This document shows positions 17,701 to 28,083 of a DNA stretch of 64,000 nt, in pieces. The stretch covers positions 248,001-312,000 of the forward strand of contig NW_015961952.1 of NCBI RefSeq assembly GCF_000497045.1, in the 5' to 3' direction. The translations under genes and the position numbers were made by a program. Positions within the stretch are counted from its first letter, which is position 1, and each line of letters starts with the position of its first letter. The notes beneath the pieces were generated by a model. The model was not told the origin of the DNA, did no database searches, and saw only the letters and a list, made by a program, of their open reading frames with translations. Source of the DNA: Kalmanozyma brasiliensis GHG001 (Eukaryota; Basidiomycota; Ustilaginomycetes; Ustilaginales).

Positions 17701-19613
17701 CAGGGCAGCATCGATACCAACAGGCGCAGCGCCGGGTCGACCTATCGAATGCTCTACTGTTTGCACTCCTGGGCTCGACGTCAAAGCTGCTCGGCCAGTC
17801 CTTCCGTCCCTTGCTTCTGCGAGGGTCGTATCCGCTGATCAGCGGAATGTCCACTTCCGCGTCAGCCTCGTCGGATCTGGTACGACAAGCGTCTGCCTCG
17901 GCGATGAAGGACATCGCCTTCCACACGGCCTACGCTGATGTGAAGAATTGTTTGCTCGACCAGGCCGACTACATCCTCGGCTCGGCGTGCCAGAGGCTGA
18001 TCAGCGGACTCGACGAGGAGCTCCGAGCCATCGCACTCGCAGACAGTCATATGGCTCCCAACTCGTCGGTTCGATCTAGCGCGGCTGTGACACGGACGAG
18101 TGGCGCCGGTGACGGTACCGAGGGCGCGGCGGTCTTGCTGCCACTGGTTTCGGCACAGCAAGCTCCCTTCGTGCTGGTCGAGATGATCCGTGTTCTCGGA
18201 TCAGAGATCATTCCGATGGTCGAAGATGCGATTGACGAGATTCTCGACGCTCTTGATCGCTTCCATCAGCATCCCTCCATCTGCGACGGTCTACTCGCGG
18301 TGCTTGATTCGATCCTCGAGACCATGGCGACGGAGCAAGCATCCAAGCCGTCGGCACCCAAGAAGATCGATCAGATCGCGGCTGTTGCGCTCGAACTACA
18401 GAGTGACGAGGTGGAAATCTTCAAGGCATGGCTGGCCGCACGCAAAGGCGAGCCGACGGCATTCGACGAACCGAGCGAAGCCGGTCAAGCCAGCAAAGAC
18501 GATCGCGAGGAGAAGGAAGAGAAGCCGTCCAAGAGTCAGCAAGTGGCATCGCAAATCCTGACCAAAGCCGCTGTCTTCCTCACGCATCCCTCTCCGATCC
18601 TGCGGAGTCGCGTCCTCGGTCTTCTGCGTCACGGCATCGAAACCCTCGCACCTCAGCAACGCACCGCCGAGCTTCTGCCCATCGTCAATACCGCCTGGCC
18701 GTATGTCATGACGCGTCTCGGTCCCGCTTACTCGACTGTCAAAGCCTCCCGATCGACGCAGTTTTCACCCATCATCGATCTCGATCCGTCCGCGATCGGA
18801 GCCAAAGCGAGGAGTGGTGACGATGCGTGGTTTGCCAAGCTGGAGGCGAGCTTCGTCGAGAGAGATCCTCAAGTCTGGGTGGCGGCAGCAAGGTTTGTCG
18901 AAGTGGCAGCGGAGCATGTGCCCGACTTTGTGGGGAAGAGGGTGGTGGAAGAGGCTTGGCCGAGGTTCGAGCAGCTGCTGACCTTGATGAGGTGGAAGTT
19001 TGATCCACGGATGGCGGGGCGTGGCACTGCTCAGTCATCGTCAGCTGGTGCAGCAGGCAGAGTGACGGGCGATGTGACGAGCGAAAGCAAAGCTCTGCTC
19101 AAATCGGAAAGCGAGCGATCCTCGGACAAGCCGATCACGGACCTGATTCACACTTCGTCGGCAACGTCCCGAAGCAACTTTGCAACATCGCAGCGTTCCA
19201 CCTCGGCAGCACCGCACACCCATCTCGGCCCGCCATTCATCCTTCCGTCGGCAAGCAGCCTGCCGGCTCAGCTCACACTGTGCATTCTTACCACGCTCAC
19301 CGTCGTGGTGCGACACGTCGGTGCACGCATTCCAGACGACGCAGCGTGGAGCATCACCGGCCAACCCTTCCTTCTGGACTTGCTGGACGCTCGTCAGCCG
19401 CCGTCCATCTTGCGTGCAGTCGAAGCGCTGTACATTGAGCTAGGGAAGCGCAACCCGGAAGCAACCCGATGGGCCGTCCAAGCTGCATTCCCAGCTGCAG
19501 CATTGGCCGCATCCGTGCTGCAGTCAGCTACGCCGTGCTTCATGGATCACTCCCTTACGAAAGTGCACGCAGAAACGGTGCATCACATTGTGGCGTCCTT
19601 CGCACTCCTGTAG
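14742..19613 (+). CDS. TTI1: Tti1-like HEAT-repeat protein of the TTT complex
   Basis: A 1,623-residue intronless protein of helical repeat character. Near the start it reads QRLKPACVELLSLAG and LRRLQAALKALITNI, followed by PALVNYIFYPLSELIRSAP. These resemble the beginning of the Tti1 family. Helical repeats continue, interrupted by acidic and Ser-rich linkers (for example near 470-490 and 930-980). The C-terminal part has VLDSILETMATEQ, ILTKAAVFLTHPSPILRSRV and LQLTLCILTTL-like repeats ending FMDHSLTKVHAETVHHIV. Tti1 joins Tel2 and Tti2 to help Hsp90 fold and stabilise PIKK kinases such as TOR, ATM and ATR. The length exceeds the animal protein (about 1,090) owing to linkers. The family call rests on end similarity and overall layout, so an unrelated HEAT protein is possible. 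Confidence 0.78.
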   Translation: MFSSTSGPFQRQYPQAAAQTPFQRLKPACVELLSLAGRSTGPVQTQQVVACLRRLQAALKALITNIDDRALRNGEPTASTSRLIGSDTQPALSPALVNYIFYPLSELIRSAPKGITSLPDSICEATLEVLELLCSQWWAAWVGETEKSAVGKGWQVWCDLVILASSVLGAPSSKDKVDAEARSGASDEVKVAALRVLTELLSPRFRAQQVTGPDANKAKAKEDEWEWDGVSDLPDLDDQEPAAGRSASASKKVAVGSSKGEAVLVYPTSAHLSYASTERVAKGATSFVLSSCFDIAQSSQECMEARSAAVSVAHSALLLWIGGVCQALLARTEANGAEVPPLFYIDIPKAVSTSSKSDDTPPRAKVAKRLRPLLPGITSTLTRLATSRIKSTPGSTKQKPTPSPVAAKAIELLGDLFRVTLSDEALRDAIAHRGPLQRNTPETSTRMTTLEGFAALDSDEDVVSEPANVPSEENVDKDSATRNDSAEPAVDKEAKWAMSTLAQVHLALKTFAPLTQPSLPGTLLPSSVHPSVQKALLRLTLVLLSECGGSFAWVDEQLEGMARLEATSGDKDGTAAAEGTGPSSVNLLLAWTVDLASQYNSASVSQSARATFEALQTRAGEHERLNHSSTLVRMGNGTLMWQVLRQALNSLPPGIVAHNDASVSRLALRVSTVLELLVRRIGKHAKVDAGSGGASLTKLAHDMQEAFARLIRPLKIDRLEHVEEVAELGVTTWRLQPVFSGLEASTSTQLTRMFFTIGRSLVLSLIHEIKAGRNNAGAKVDFSEVLSLVTVLVDRAARLRSMRVESGITDQSALIQGIQRSEESLTSLVLAADVLRGVSSCLDNLELGMQFVDLGAGAMQASKQARKAAHKLGKKIFSQVMAMLDGDAEEAIRARSSLVESKQADAVSARSVGDAGTEPPRDVGPAEDGASEQTLVERVKGFSLASEDIETSTPERHGPALNLGFVRAANLSKASGGPQSQAQIQLAGQHRYQQAQRRVDLSNALLFALLGSTSKLLGQSFRPLLLRGSYPLISGMSTSASASSDLVRQASASAMKDIAFHTAYADVKNCLLDQADYILGSACQRLISGLDEELRAIALADSHMAPNSSVRSSAAVTRTSGAGDGTEGAAVLLPLVSAQQAPFVLVEMIRVLGSEIIPMVEDAIDEILDALDRFHQHPSICDGLLAVLDSILETMATEQASKPSAPKKIDQIAAVALELQSDEVEIFKAWLAARKGEPTAFDEPSEAGQASKDDREEKEEKPSKSQQVASQILTKAAVFLTHPSPILRSRVLGLLRHGIETLAPQQRTAELLPIVNTAWPYVMTRLGPAYSTVKASRSTQFSPIIDLDPSAIGAKARSGDDAWFAKLEASFVERDPQVWVAAARFVEVAAEHVPDFVGKRVVEEAWPRFEQLLTLMRWKFDPRMAGRGTAQSSSAGAAGRVTGDVTSESKALLKSESERSSDKPITDLIHTSSATSRSNFATSQRSTSAAPHTHLGPPFILPSASSLPAQLTLCILTTLTVVVRHVGARIPDDAAWSITGQPFLLDLLDARQPPSILRAVEALYIELGKRNPEATRWAVQAAFPAAALAASVLQSATPCFMDHSLTKVHAETVHHIVASFALL

Positions 19614-19771
19614 GTTGGCTTTGCAATGAGATTGCATTCGAATGCATGTTTGCCGTTCTGTCATCGTGATGATTCGGTCGGAGTGAAGATGACGGGTGGT
19701 CCGTCTGGGCCATTCATGCATGAAGGTTGATACGCGTGGTGATGTCGATCGGTCACGTCGGGATTTTCAGC

Positions 19772-20557
19772 CTAGAGACAATCGGACAGAGTGGTTTCAG
19801 CGGCGGGCACGAGCTCATCCTTGAAGTGACGAAGCGCCCCTTCCTGCTGACGAGTGATGTCTTCGGCGGAAGCGCGAGCTTTCTCCTTCGCCTGATCCGA
19901 CGGCTTGATGGCACTTTCAGCTTTGATCGGATGACATGCGCTCGCCGCGACACAGGGCTTTCGAACGTCGTCCTCCAGTGCTACGAGGTAGTCTTCCTCC
20001 TGGCAAGCGCAGATCGAGGTTTCGGCCGAAGTGCTCTCGTGGACATCATGCTGACTTCGGTGCGTATCATCGCTTTCACCGTCGTTGTCATCATCAGAAA
20101 GCTGCGGAGGCGTCACGAGCATGTTGGTCGAGATGGGATCCTCCCAGGTCGTGCCGTGATGGGTAGCAGCGATGTCTTTGGTCGCGTGTGCCGCTTCACT
20201 CGCTGCTCGTCGTCGACTCATGAGCTGATCGCGATCTCGTTCCTCCCTCATCCGGGTGACAGAGCAGTGTCGTTCATAGCAGATGTGCACCGCTTCGGTG
20301 TCGATGATAAGCATCCAGGCGAGTTGAACGTATTCAAATAGAGCCCAGGTCAGAGCGAGAGCCATCACGATGGCCACGATCCTGCTCGAGGTTCGAGGAC
20401 AATCCGTCGTGTGCCAGCTGGAGGTTTGTATGGTACCATGAGGCTCAGCGTCGTCCTGAGCGCGAACGTGGTGGTTTAACATCGCTGACAGGATGGCCAC
20501 CAGGCGCGTTTGCCATGCGAGCACACTCTCTAGGATCGTCATGCTGTTGGGACTCAT
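19772..20557 (-). CDS. Hypothetical membrane protein, acidic tail
   Basis: A 261-residue frame beginning MSPNSMTILESVLAW. An alternative ATG five codons later has a better context. A first hydrophobic stretch at about 9-25 (ESVLAWQTRLVAILSAML) is followed by a clear membrane segment near 60-80 (IVAIVMALALTWALFEYVQL). The remaining 180 residues are hydrophilic, with a basic MREERDRDQLMSRRR patch and an acidic LSDDDNDGESDD patch. No family is recognised. It is convergent with TTI1 and only 158 bp from its stop. The open frame extends upstream without an ATG, so the N-terminus is uncertain and an upstream exon cannot be excluded. Confidence 0.5.
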   Translation of the reverse strand: MSPNSMTILESVLAWQTRLVAILSAMLNHHVRAQDDAEPHGTIQTSSWHTTDCPRTSSRIVAIVMALALTWALFEYVQLAWMLIIDTEAVHICYERHCSVTRMREERDRDQLMSRRRAASEAAHATKDIAATHHGTTWEDPISTNMLVTPPQLSDDDNDGESDDTHRSQHDVHESTSAETSICACQEEDYLVALEDDVRKPCVAASACHPIKAESAIKPSDQAKEKARASAEDITRQQEGALRHFKDELVPAAETTLSDCL

Positions 20558-23500
20558 CAGGAGGAAAAGGTGATGGATTGAACAGCTGTTGTCAGATCTG
20601 AAGGCGGCCGCTTCGTTTCGTCGATGGACGTGGCTCGATGAGAGTAGCAATACCAAGGTAAAGTGATGATCAGGGTCTCTGCGCGGTCAGGCTGGCGCTG
20701 TGGTAGAAGCGAAAGCGGATGGAGGGACCTCGGATCGGAGAAGAGACACGGGCGCGCAGCAGCAGCAGCTTTGTTTGAAGACAGGACGTGCAGCCGTGAA
20801 ATTTGCTTCTTTTCCCAATTCGCAGGCGTGACTGGACCCCTGACTGTGACTCTTGTGATTTGAACCGAAAAGGAGTCGAAGCCCCCACTTGACTTCATTT
20901 GAGCAGCGCACAATGCTTTGTTCTTCATCGTTCTCTCGAGGCATGTCCCATTGAGACACAAGCCCAAGCCAAGAAAGAATCATATGGACGAGCTCCTCTG
21001 CCACAAAAGGTCTCCGAACGCGGGCGCCCGTGCTAACACGAGGGCCTCTCTCGTTCGGCGTCCGGACAAGGCTGGATTGCGGCTCGGTCTCCACGGCCAT
21101 CTACTCACCGAGGGCGATTTGGCAGCCATTCTACCAGCTCACCATTGTTCTTGGACGCGGATATGCACGCTGGAGGATGCCACCATTGTTGGGCGTTTTC
21201 GGGTCAAAGCGGTGGGAGCTGACACAATGAACCGGGTCGCTTGCAGAAGCCGAACAATGATCCCGATCGTCGGTCAAGTCATTGTTCTTGTTGAGCCCTC
21301 AATGGAAGCGATCGACTGGGCATCTGTTGTCGTTGTACCTCTCTCGCGCCCATGTGGACGAGACGCAGTGCATGGCAACGTCTGCCATCGCTATGATCGC
21401 AAGCACAATGGTTGCTAGCTTACCTCGCTTGCATGGCAGCGACAAGCTCGCTTCATTTGCAGGCGCTGAATGCGTGAATGTGCACGCGGATGCCATGGTA
21501 CAGCAGTGCCCAAGACGTCTGTGAACACGAGCCCGCTCTGCGAACAACACCATCGAGCGGTTCCCGTTCCAAGCGGGCAAGCTCTCACGAGGCGGTACAG
21601 CTGCCGATACCTCGTCTCGCACTGCTTAACAAATTAGAAAGTCGATCTGATTGTTTGCAGAGCCGCGCTGCAATCCCCGACTTGGAGCCAAACAATCGGC
21701 TTCGTTTGCTCGTCTTTCGGGCAAGTTTCGCCTTGACGCTCGTTGGATGAGCCTCGAAGGGATGCTGTGGTGTTTGCTTGCGTAAGTTGAAGCGGATTTA
21801 GCCTAAAGATGTCCTCTCCCGACGGAAGCACGATTCAAGTATGCGAGCGGAAGAGCCGCGCACCGTTGATCTCCGCGAAACCGAGACCGAAGCGAATATC
21901 AGCTGGCCATCGAAGCCCTGCGCCTACTGTAGCCTCGCTTCAAGACACCGGACCGCGAGAGGGAGTGCCTATTTTGCACTTTATCCTTGAGAAGTCAGCT
22001 CTCCGAATTTATTTTCAGGCTCCGAACGTAAGCCCGCTGGCTAAAATTATCCAATTGTACTCTGTGCTGTGCTGTGCCTGCGTGTGGTCTTGCTCCTGAC
22101 AGCTGCACCACCCTGTGCATACTGCAGAGAAGCAATAACTATGACATCGTGTAGATGGGCTGGCCCGACAGTCGGGGACTCGTTCAGGCTTAGGTTAGCT
22201 TCCCATTGTTCTCCCGGCCTCGTCGTGGGAACTTCTTTCACCCTTGCCCGACGTGCAGCTAAGCGACGATGCCAAAGGTGACAGACACAATGGCGCATTC
22301 TCCGCCAACCTTGCAGTGTGCTGCGCGACGACCTGCTCTGAACGGAAGCATCCTTGACCACGATGAGCGAGCGACTGATGCAACGAGGTCATTGCACCCA
22401 CATGCAAAGGGAGCAGCAGCCAGCCACACTCAAATGCTAGTCGACCTCACTCCGTTCAGCCTTGAGTCAAATAGGGCAACCGAGGGCTCCCCAGACTGCG
22501 CCTTGCCGCGACTCGAGGCCCTGCGTCGGTCAGGCGTCATGTCGAACAGACACGCGAGATCTCGCCCTGTCTCGCTTGCGGGCGCCGTGCCTGAAAACAA
22601 TTCGGCAATTAGAGCGCATAATCCGGCCTTGCTGGGCTCCTTTCCTCTCTCGGTCGCTCATCACAGAAGGAAGAGGTCAGCAACTGAGCTCAGCTGGATT
22701 CGACTAGGTGGTGACACATCAACGATCGCCTTCGGACCGGAACAGGGTAGCTTAGTCTGAAACCGGATGGAAGATCTCAAATTCGCCGCGGGCAACGCAG
22801 CGCTGCCACGAAGAGGGATTGGAGGGCGGCATAGACCAGAGTCAAATCGGCGCCGAGGTGCTTCGGTTTCAAGCCCCGTTTGGAGCTACTGTGTATTTGC
22901 ATAGCGAGCTCATCGTCATGTCTTTCATGCGAAAGATTTCTCACGCAACCTTTGCCGTTTCCCACGATTCCGACCGTGCCGTAAGCCCATTTTGGCATTC
23001 CCGAAGCGGTTCTCTCGCGTCACCAAGTTTCGCTTGCGGAGATGGTTGGCCCGCCTCATGCTGCCCCTTCCTTCTTTCTGAAATTGGCCGGTCGCGAACC
23101 AACGTGAGTTGCACTGCCTGAAGGCACCAACTCACAGCTCGGACGATCTCTTGCCAGTCCCTGGCAATGCTGTACTAGAGACACCGAACAACCCGCCGTC
23201 CCTTGTTCATTTCCCGAGTCGGATACGCGACCCGACCTGAACCATGCCCTTGTTGTCGCCCTTCCTCTGCACATTGTCCCAACTCCGACCCTCTGCTCTC
23301 GTAAGGCGCTCGTCCTCTCTCCTGCCGAGATCACATGCTATCTCGTGGCCGGCTTCCTTTCCACGAGTGTCCTTGCCCCAGGCAGGGTCTCTCGGCTTGG
23401 TCGCACGAGGCACGCTCTCGATGCGACTCGGTGCATTGACGACCCGCGGCGTCTCTCGATTGTTGCTCTCTGTCTATACCTCTGACCAATGCTCATCCCG

Positions 23501-25004
23501 TGTGCATCTTTCCTCCTCGCTACCATCCGCTCATCCGACACTACATACTTGATTCTTTCCGAAAGCTGAGCGTTGAACGTCCACACATAGAGGTCCTGAT
23601 AAAGCTCTACCGTTGTCAGGCAACCGCGCAACATCGACACCAGGAGTCTGCACAACAACAATCTTGCAACTCTTTCGCCTTCACAACGTCGTCTCCCGGC
23701 ACTCTATATAAGACGCAGCCCACAACCCAGCATCCCTTTCGCCAGCTCAGCCCCCGCACAACTTCGCTCTAGGCATCTGCTACCGTCTTGCCCCTCCTGC
23801 ATCCGGTTCGGCTCGTCGTCGCCGCGGTCCATCTATCTTTGCTCAGCAGACGCTTCTGCATCCGTCAAGGACATTACTACGGATTGCAAAGCAGCCCAGT
23901 CTGCTGATATGCGTCTCATGAGGCGCTAAACCGCAGGCTCAGTGCGTGCCCACTTGAAGCCTTCCTGTCCACGGAAGCATCGACACCTCTCGGTCAGATC
24001 GTTGCATCGTCGATTTGACATCGTATCGTACGAGCAGGTACACGAGATTCTTGCGGGAAGAGGAGAAGGGGGCAAGGGCTGATCGACGCATCGAGCTTAC
24101 GCTACTCCATCGTTCACATCGACTGATTCGTCGACATCACCTGTTTTTGCATCGGTCCCTTGGCGCAGGTGGGGTTTGTCGATCTGCACCTACCGGCATC
24201 ATCCTTTACCATTGCTCGGTATGAAGCGAGAGCCAGCACCATGTTGCGAGACACGACGAACAATGGAGTGGGGTGCAGTGTGAAGGCGTCGACCGAGTCG
24301 GTCCCTGCGCACCCACTTCATCGCGACAAGAGCGACACCCTCTCGTCCGATGAACAGGGGCGTCACCGGCGTCTGATGCTTGCTCCGCCTTCTCAAGGCA
24401 GCATTGTTGTCAAGTCAACGCCAACCATCTCGCAGCAATCACTTCATCGACACGGCGATTGTGAGGCGCGCGATAGTGAGCGGTCCAACCACGCACTAGG
24501 ATCGACGCCTACCCCCTCTTCATCTCGAATCGCACATGCGACCAGCTCAGGCCTCTCAGCTCTTCATTGCGCAAACCGACAAAAGGATCGTCAAGGATCA
24601 GCTGATCGAGCTACAGGCCTCAAGACCGAATTAGTGGATGACAGGTGAGTCTTGCATGATGATCACGAGGTTCCCGGTCCCCTGGAAGAATGAGGTTGCG
24701 GGCGTACCTTTTTGTTTCGGTACGGACAATACGGGTGGTTTTCATCCCGGCAGACGTGTTCCGCTTCGTTGGGTCCTCGTCCGCACCTTTTGCTCGTCAT
24801 GACGGCCCCAACAAGGTCCAAACCCAACGCCAATGATGTTGGAGCCTCGTCTGCCTCAACTCTGGCCGCCTACGGAGCTAGGATCAGAAGAGGCCATGCT
24901 GCTCTCCTCCGCGTCGCTCGGTGGCCTATTTGAACCCATCCTCTCCTCGAGTGTCCGTCTGATCCGCCCCATTCATCTTACTGACCCCTTCTCCTTCTCT
25001 CAAA
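20558..25004. other. 4.4-kb gene-poor region upstream of first velvet gene
   Basis: No convincing gene was found. Several open frames of 100-165 codons exist (20918-21418, 22269-22760, 24160-24648, all plus), but they start with TTG or lack any family signature. A canonical TATA box at 23705-23712 points rightward, about 1.3 kb before the velvet start. A GTGAGT donor at 24645 with a possible acceptor ending at 24753 could define a spliced leader. I read this as a long regulatory and leader region. Confidence 0.45.
23705..23712 (+). promoter_or_regulatory. TATA box, possible velvet gene promoter
   Basis: TATATAAG in a C/A-rich context is the best TATA match in the window. The nearest rightward gene starts at 25005. 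If this promoter serves it, the leader would be about 1.27 kb. Alternatively it drives a non-coding transcript or a small unrecognised gene. Confidence 0.45.
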
Positions 25005-25832
25005 ATGGCCTCCTCCAGCCCAGCCTCGACTCCAAAGTACCGCCTTCGCCTGCTGCAGCAGCCCACCACCGGCTCTGCGTTCGGGGCCAACCTTCTCTCC
25101 CGAACCGCGCTCGCTCCGCCGCTCATTCTCGAGCTCCAAGCCACCTCGGATGGGCAGTCCATCGAGGCGTCTGCCGAGCTGCCCTTTCTGATCTGCCAGT
25201 GTTCGCTGGTGGACGAGCAAGGTGCGGCTGCGGATCTGAGGCGTGAGCCTGCTCCGACAGCGACCCTGGCGCCGCCTTCGCCTGCAAAATCGCGCAAAGG
25301 TCGAAAGTCGGCCTCGACCATGGAGCCGCCCTCCACCAGCACGACGCCAACCACGACTGAGTCACAGCTGGTCAGGATGCTCTACGGCACCCTCGTCGCC
25401 GGTCCTCAGATGCACAAGGCCCCGCCTGGAGAAGAGGATGTCGAAAAGCCCTACTTCTTCTTTCCCGAGATCAGCGTTCGTGCGACCGGCAAATTCAGGA
25501 TTGTTTGCCGCCTCATGCGGCTCCCTCTGTAAGTGCATCAACCCCCACCACCTCCTCCCCTGCCCTAACTTCCCGCCGTTGTTCGTCTGACTTAGCGTGA
25601 ACCTCGTTCTGACCGCCTATCCCTCCTATCCATTCCATCTCTCCATGTCGATGTCGTGTGCAGCCCGGGCATCAGCGCCATCGAGGAAGGCGTACTGGCC
25701 AGCGTCGAAACAAACACCTTTGAGGTGGTCGAAAGAGCCAACTTCATGGCGCCCTACATTACGGATGTCTCGCGCCACTTTGCTAGGCAGGGCGTACCTC
25801 TGCTTCTCCCGCCCGGCGTCTCGGCTGACTGA
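25005..25832 (+). CDS. Velvet-domain transcriptional regulator (divergent signature)
   Basis: Two exons: 25005-25528 and 25664-25832. A 135-nt intron (GTAAGT donor, GTGTGCAG acceptor) splits a Leu codon. The 230-residue protein is almost all velvet domain: YRLRLLQQPTTGSAFG at 12-27, LVRMLYGTLVAGPQ at 122-134, FFFPEISVRATGKFRIVCRL at 151-170, and a final MAPYITDVSRHFARQGVPL. A low-complexity Ala/Pro/Ser/Thr insert with a basic KSRKGRK run interrupts the fold at about 75-122, as in VelB-type proteins. The usual N-terminal block (ArxCGfGxkDrRpxdPPP) is degenerate here: no Cys and no DRRP. Velvet proteins are NF-kB-like DNA-binding dimers that couple development to secondary metabolism. An in-frame stop lies about 45 bp upstream, which fixes the start. 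The gene faces a second velvet gene. Confidence 0.9.
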
Positions 25833-26588
25833 CCGAGTTCAGCTTCTGCCGTCGCCCTTGCAGCCGCTCGAGATCCGCATTGAGATCCTCATTACCTCCT
25901 TGCATTGTTTCTCTTAGACAGCATCCAACATTGATGCCTTCTCACTCACCATTGCTGGCTGAGCTTGGTCCTTTTGACTCACTAGTGCTGGCTTGGCCCA
26001 TCAATGTGCGTGAAAAAGAAAGGCAGCTTGCACGGACGCGGTCGATTGCTTGCAGCCGCGGACGGCTCGAGCCCTCCCTCCCTTTTCAATCAGACAGCGG
26101 GCTGATGCACCTTATCCGACCCAGCTGATTGTGCTGACACACTCAAAAGGTCGTCTGAGCCAAGAGTGCGGCCAGGCAAGAGTGTTTCCGAAAGGCAAAC
26201 ATCGGATCCCCGCCCAAGCGCGATTCGCAACGATGCTTGTCGACTGTTGCCGCAAGGTCTTTTTTTCTCAGCAAAATTAGACGCGATCTCACACCCAATT
26301 GCCCGCTCGCACCTTCATCTTCCACCCAAGCCGCGCCATGACTGCACCTTGTCTCTCCTCTCATTCAGACTCTGACCGCATTCTTGGGCTCCTATGTCCT
26401 CGGTCGCGTCGGTGAAGGACTCAATAGCGCGCTTATAGCGCTTCTGGAGGCTCGTCGCCTGACGAAAGCGCTCTCGGAGCTGCAGGTGTAGGGACACGTT
26501 TTGTTATTAGATTGCGTGTTGCATGCTTTTGGGGTGGGTTGTAGCCTCGTCAGCCACCAAGACAGGCCTTCTGATGAGCGACTCCTCC
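25833..26588. other. Convergent spacer between the two velvet genes
   Basis: Both velvet genes end into this 756-bp spacer. No conserved frame is present. It should contain two 3' ends, and overlapping antisense transcripts are possible. Confidence 0.5.
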
Positions 26589-28083
26589 TCAATCTCGCGC
26601 CAGATCATCGTTGACATCGGACTGGTCCTGTCGCCCTCTGCGCACGTCGTTTCGGAGCGGCACCTGGATTCCCTGTTTGGCGAGAAGCTTAGCGAGCTCG
26701 GTCGACTCAGTCATTCCTGGGAAGCGGCGCGGGCTGTAGATGGTGAACGGTTCCGTCAGGGCTTCCGCTAGGACTCCACCGCCGGGTGGTGCGAGGGCGA
26801 GCAGCTTGAACGCCAACCTGAACTGCCCTTCCTGTCGGATGCTGAGGTCGGTAAAGACGAAGAAGCAGGCGCGCGAGCCGTCGAGGTCGCGAGCGACGTT
26901 GGCTGATGCCACGAGTCGACCTTCGAGCATGCGCGTCATCGGGTAGGCGATGTCGTTTGTGTCAACTAAGACGGCTTCCGTGTGCGTGCCGGTGAGTGGA
27001 TCTTCTCTGTGCAGGGTGACTTGGAGGATCAGGTTGGGGCTGTTCTCGGCGCTGTCGAAGCAGGAGCAAAGGGATGAGAAGTTAGTAACCTGGTAGCGAG
27101 ATGCGAGCACGGGGAGGCTGAGGACGTACTCTTCGTCTTCGGTGCCGTCCGGCTTGAGGATGCGCAGCTGAAGGATGGGCAGAGGGTCCAAGGGCCGTTT
27201 GTCTTTACTGCCGAGTCCGCACAGTCGGCCTTGCTGCGGCTGCTGACGAATGATGAGCCTGTACGTTCTGTTGTTTCGGGAGCAATCCGACAGTGCCGCA
27301 GTGGTGAGAAATTGAACCTCAAGATTCCCACGACGATCACCACGATGAGTATGTCACTTACCTGTTCTCTGTCGAATGACGCGGAAGACCCGACAGAACG
27401 GGCGGAGGAGCCGAAGGCGAAGTGCGCAGTTCGTGAAGAGACATTGCTTCGCTGCTCGCGGTGGACGAGGACGGAATACTGCGCCCAGGCGGAGGACGAG
27501 GGCTGGCTGAGGCCGAAGTGCGATCGTCACGGTGGTAGGGAGCGGGACTGCGGAACTGTTGTTGAGCTGGCTGCAAGTAAGTGCCGTAGGAGGAATCACT
27601 CGAGCGGTCCGAGGACGGGTGAGCACGGTGGTTGTCGTCCAGTCTCTCACGATCAGAAGTGTCCCTGGTGAACTGTCTCAATCCAGGAAGCTGTGGGGAT
27701 GCGGAATAAGGCGAACGAGCGTCACTGCTGTATGTGCTGGTGGGAGGTTGTGGAGCCCTGGAGGTAGGAAGGGGAGGCGGGCGCATGCTCTGACGCTGAG
27801 GTACGTCTGTTTGGTCAAGTGAATGATGAGCATTGAAAAGCGTCGAGCGAATGAGCAAAGACGGCTCCTCCGAAGCACAAGCTGGTAATCGAGCCTGGGC
27901 TCATGGATACTTACTCGGATCGTAGTTGTCGGAAGCAGGCCCACGACTCCCTGAGGGAGCAAGAGAAGCTTCGGCGGCGTCTTGTCCGCTCATCTCCTCT
28001 GGAGTTTGTGACTTTACCGCGCTGCTTCTGTTCGAATCGGCGTGCTGATTTGCTGATGCTCGCTCAGAGCTGCGTATCGACAT
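26589..28083 (-). CDS. Velvet-domain transcriptional regulator (canonical signature)
   Basis: Four exons: 28083-27915, 27806-27362, 27267-27130 and 27051-26589. The introns are 108, 94 and 78 nt with donors GTAAGT, GTAAGT and GTACGT. The last intron has a perfect TACTAAC branch site. The product is 404 residues. About 200 N-terminal residues are Ser/Pro/Arg-rich and disordered. The velvet domain starts near 205: RTYRLIIRQQPQQGRLCGLG then SKDKRPLDPLPILQLRI, AENSPNLILQVTL, FFVFTDLSIRQEGQFRLAFKL, and FPGMTESTELAKLLAKQGI. The canonical Cys and KDKRP block place it near the VosA/VelC side of the family. It is probably a nuclear regulator that dimerises with other velvet proteins, including perhaps its neighbour. 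The pyrimidine-rich DNA from 28084 to about 28450 looks like its leader and has a 12-codon upstream ORF at 28220. Confidence 0.92.
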
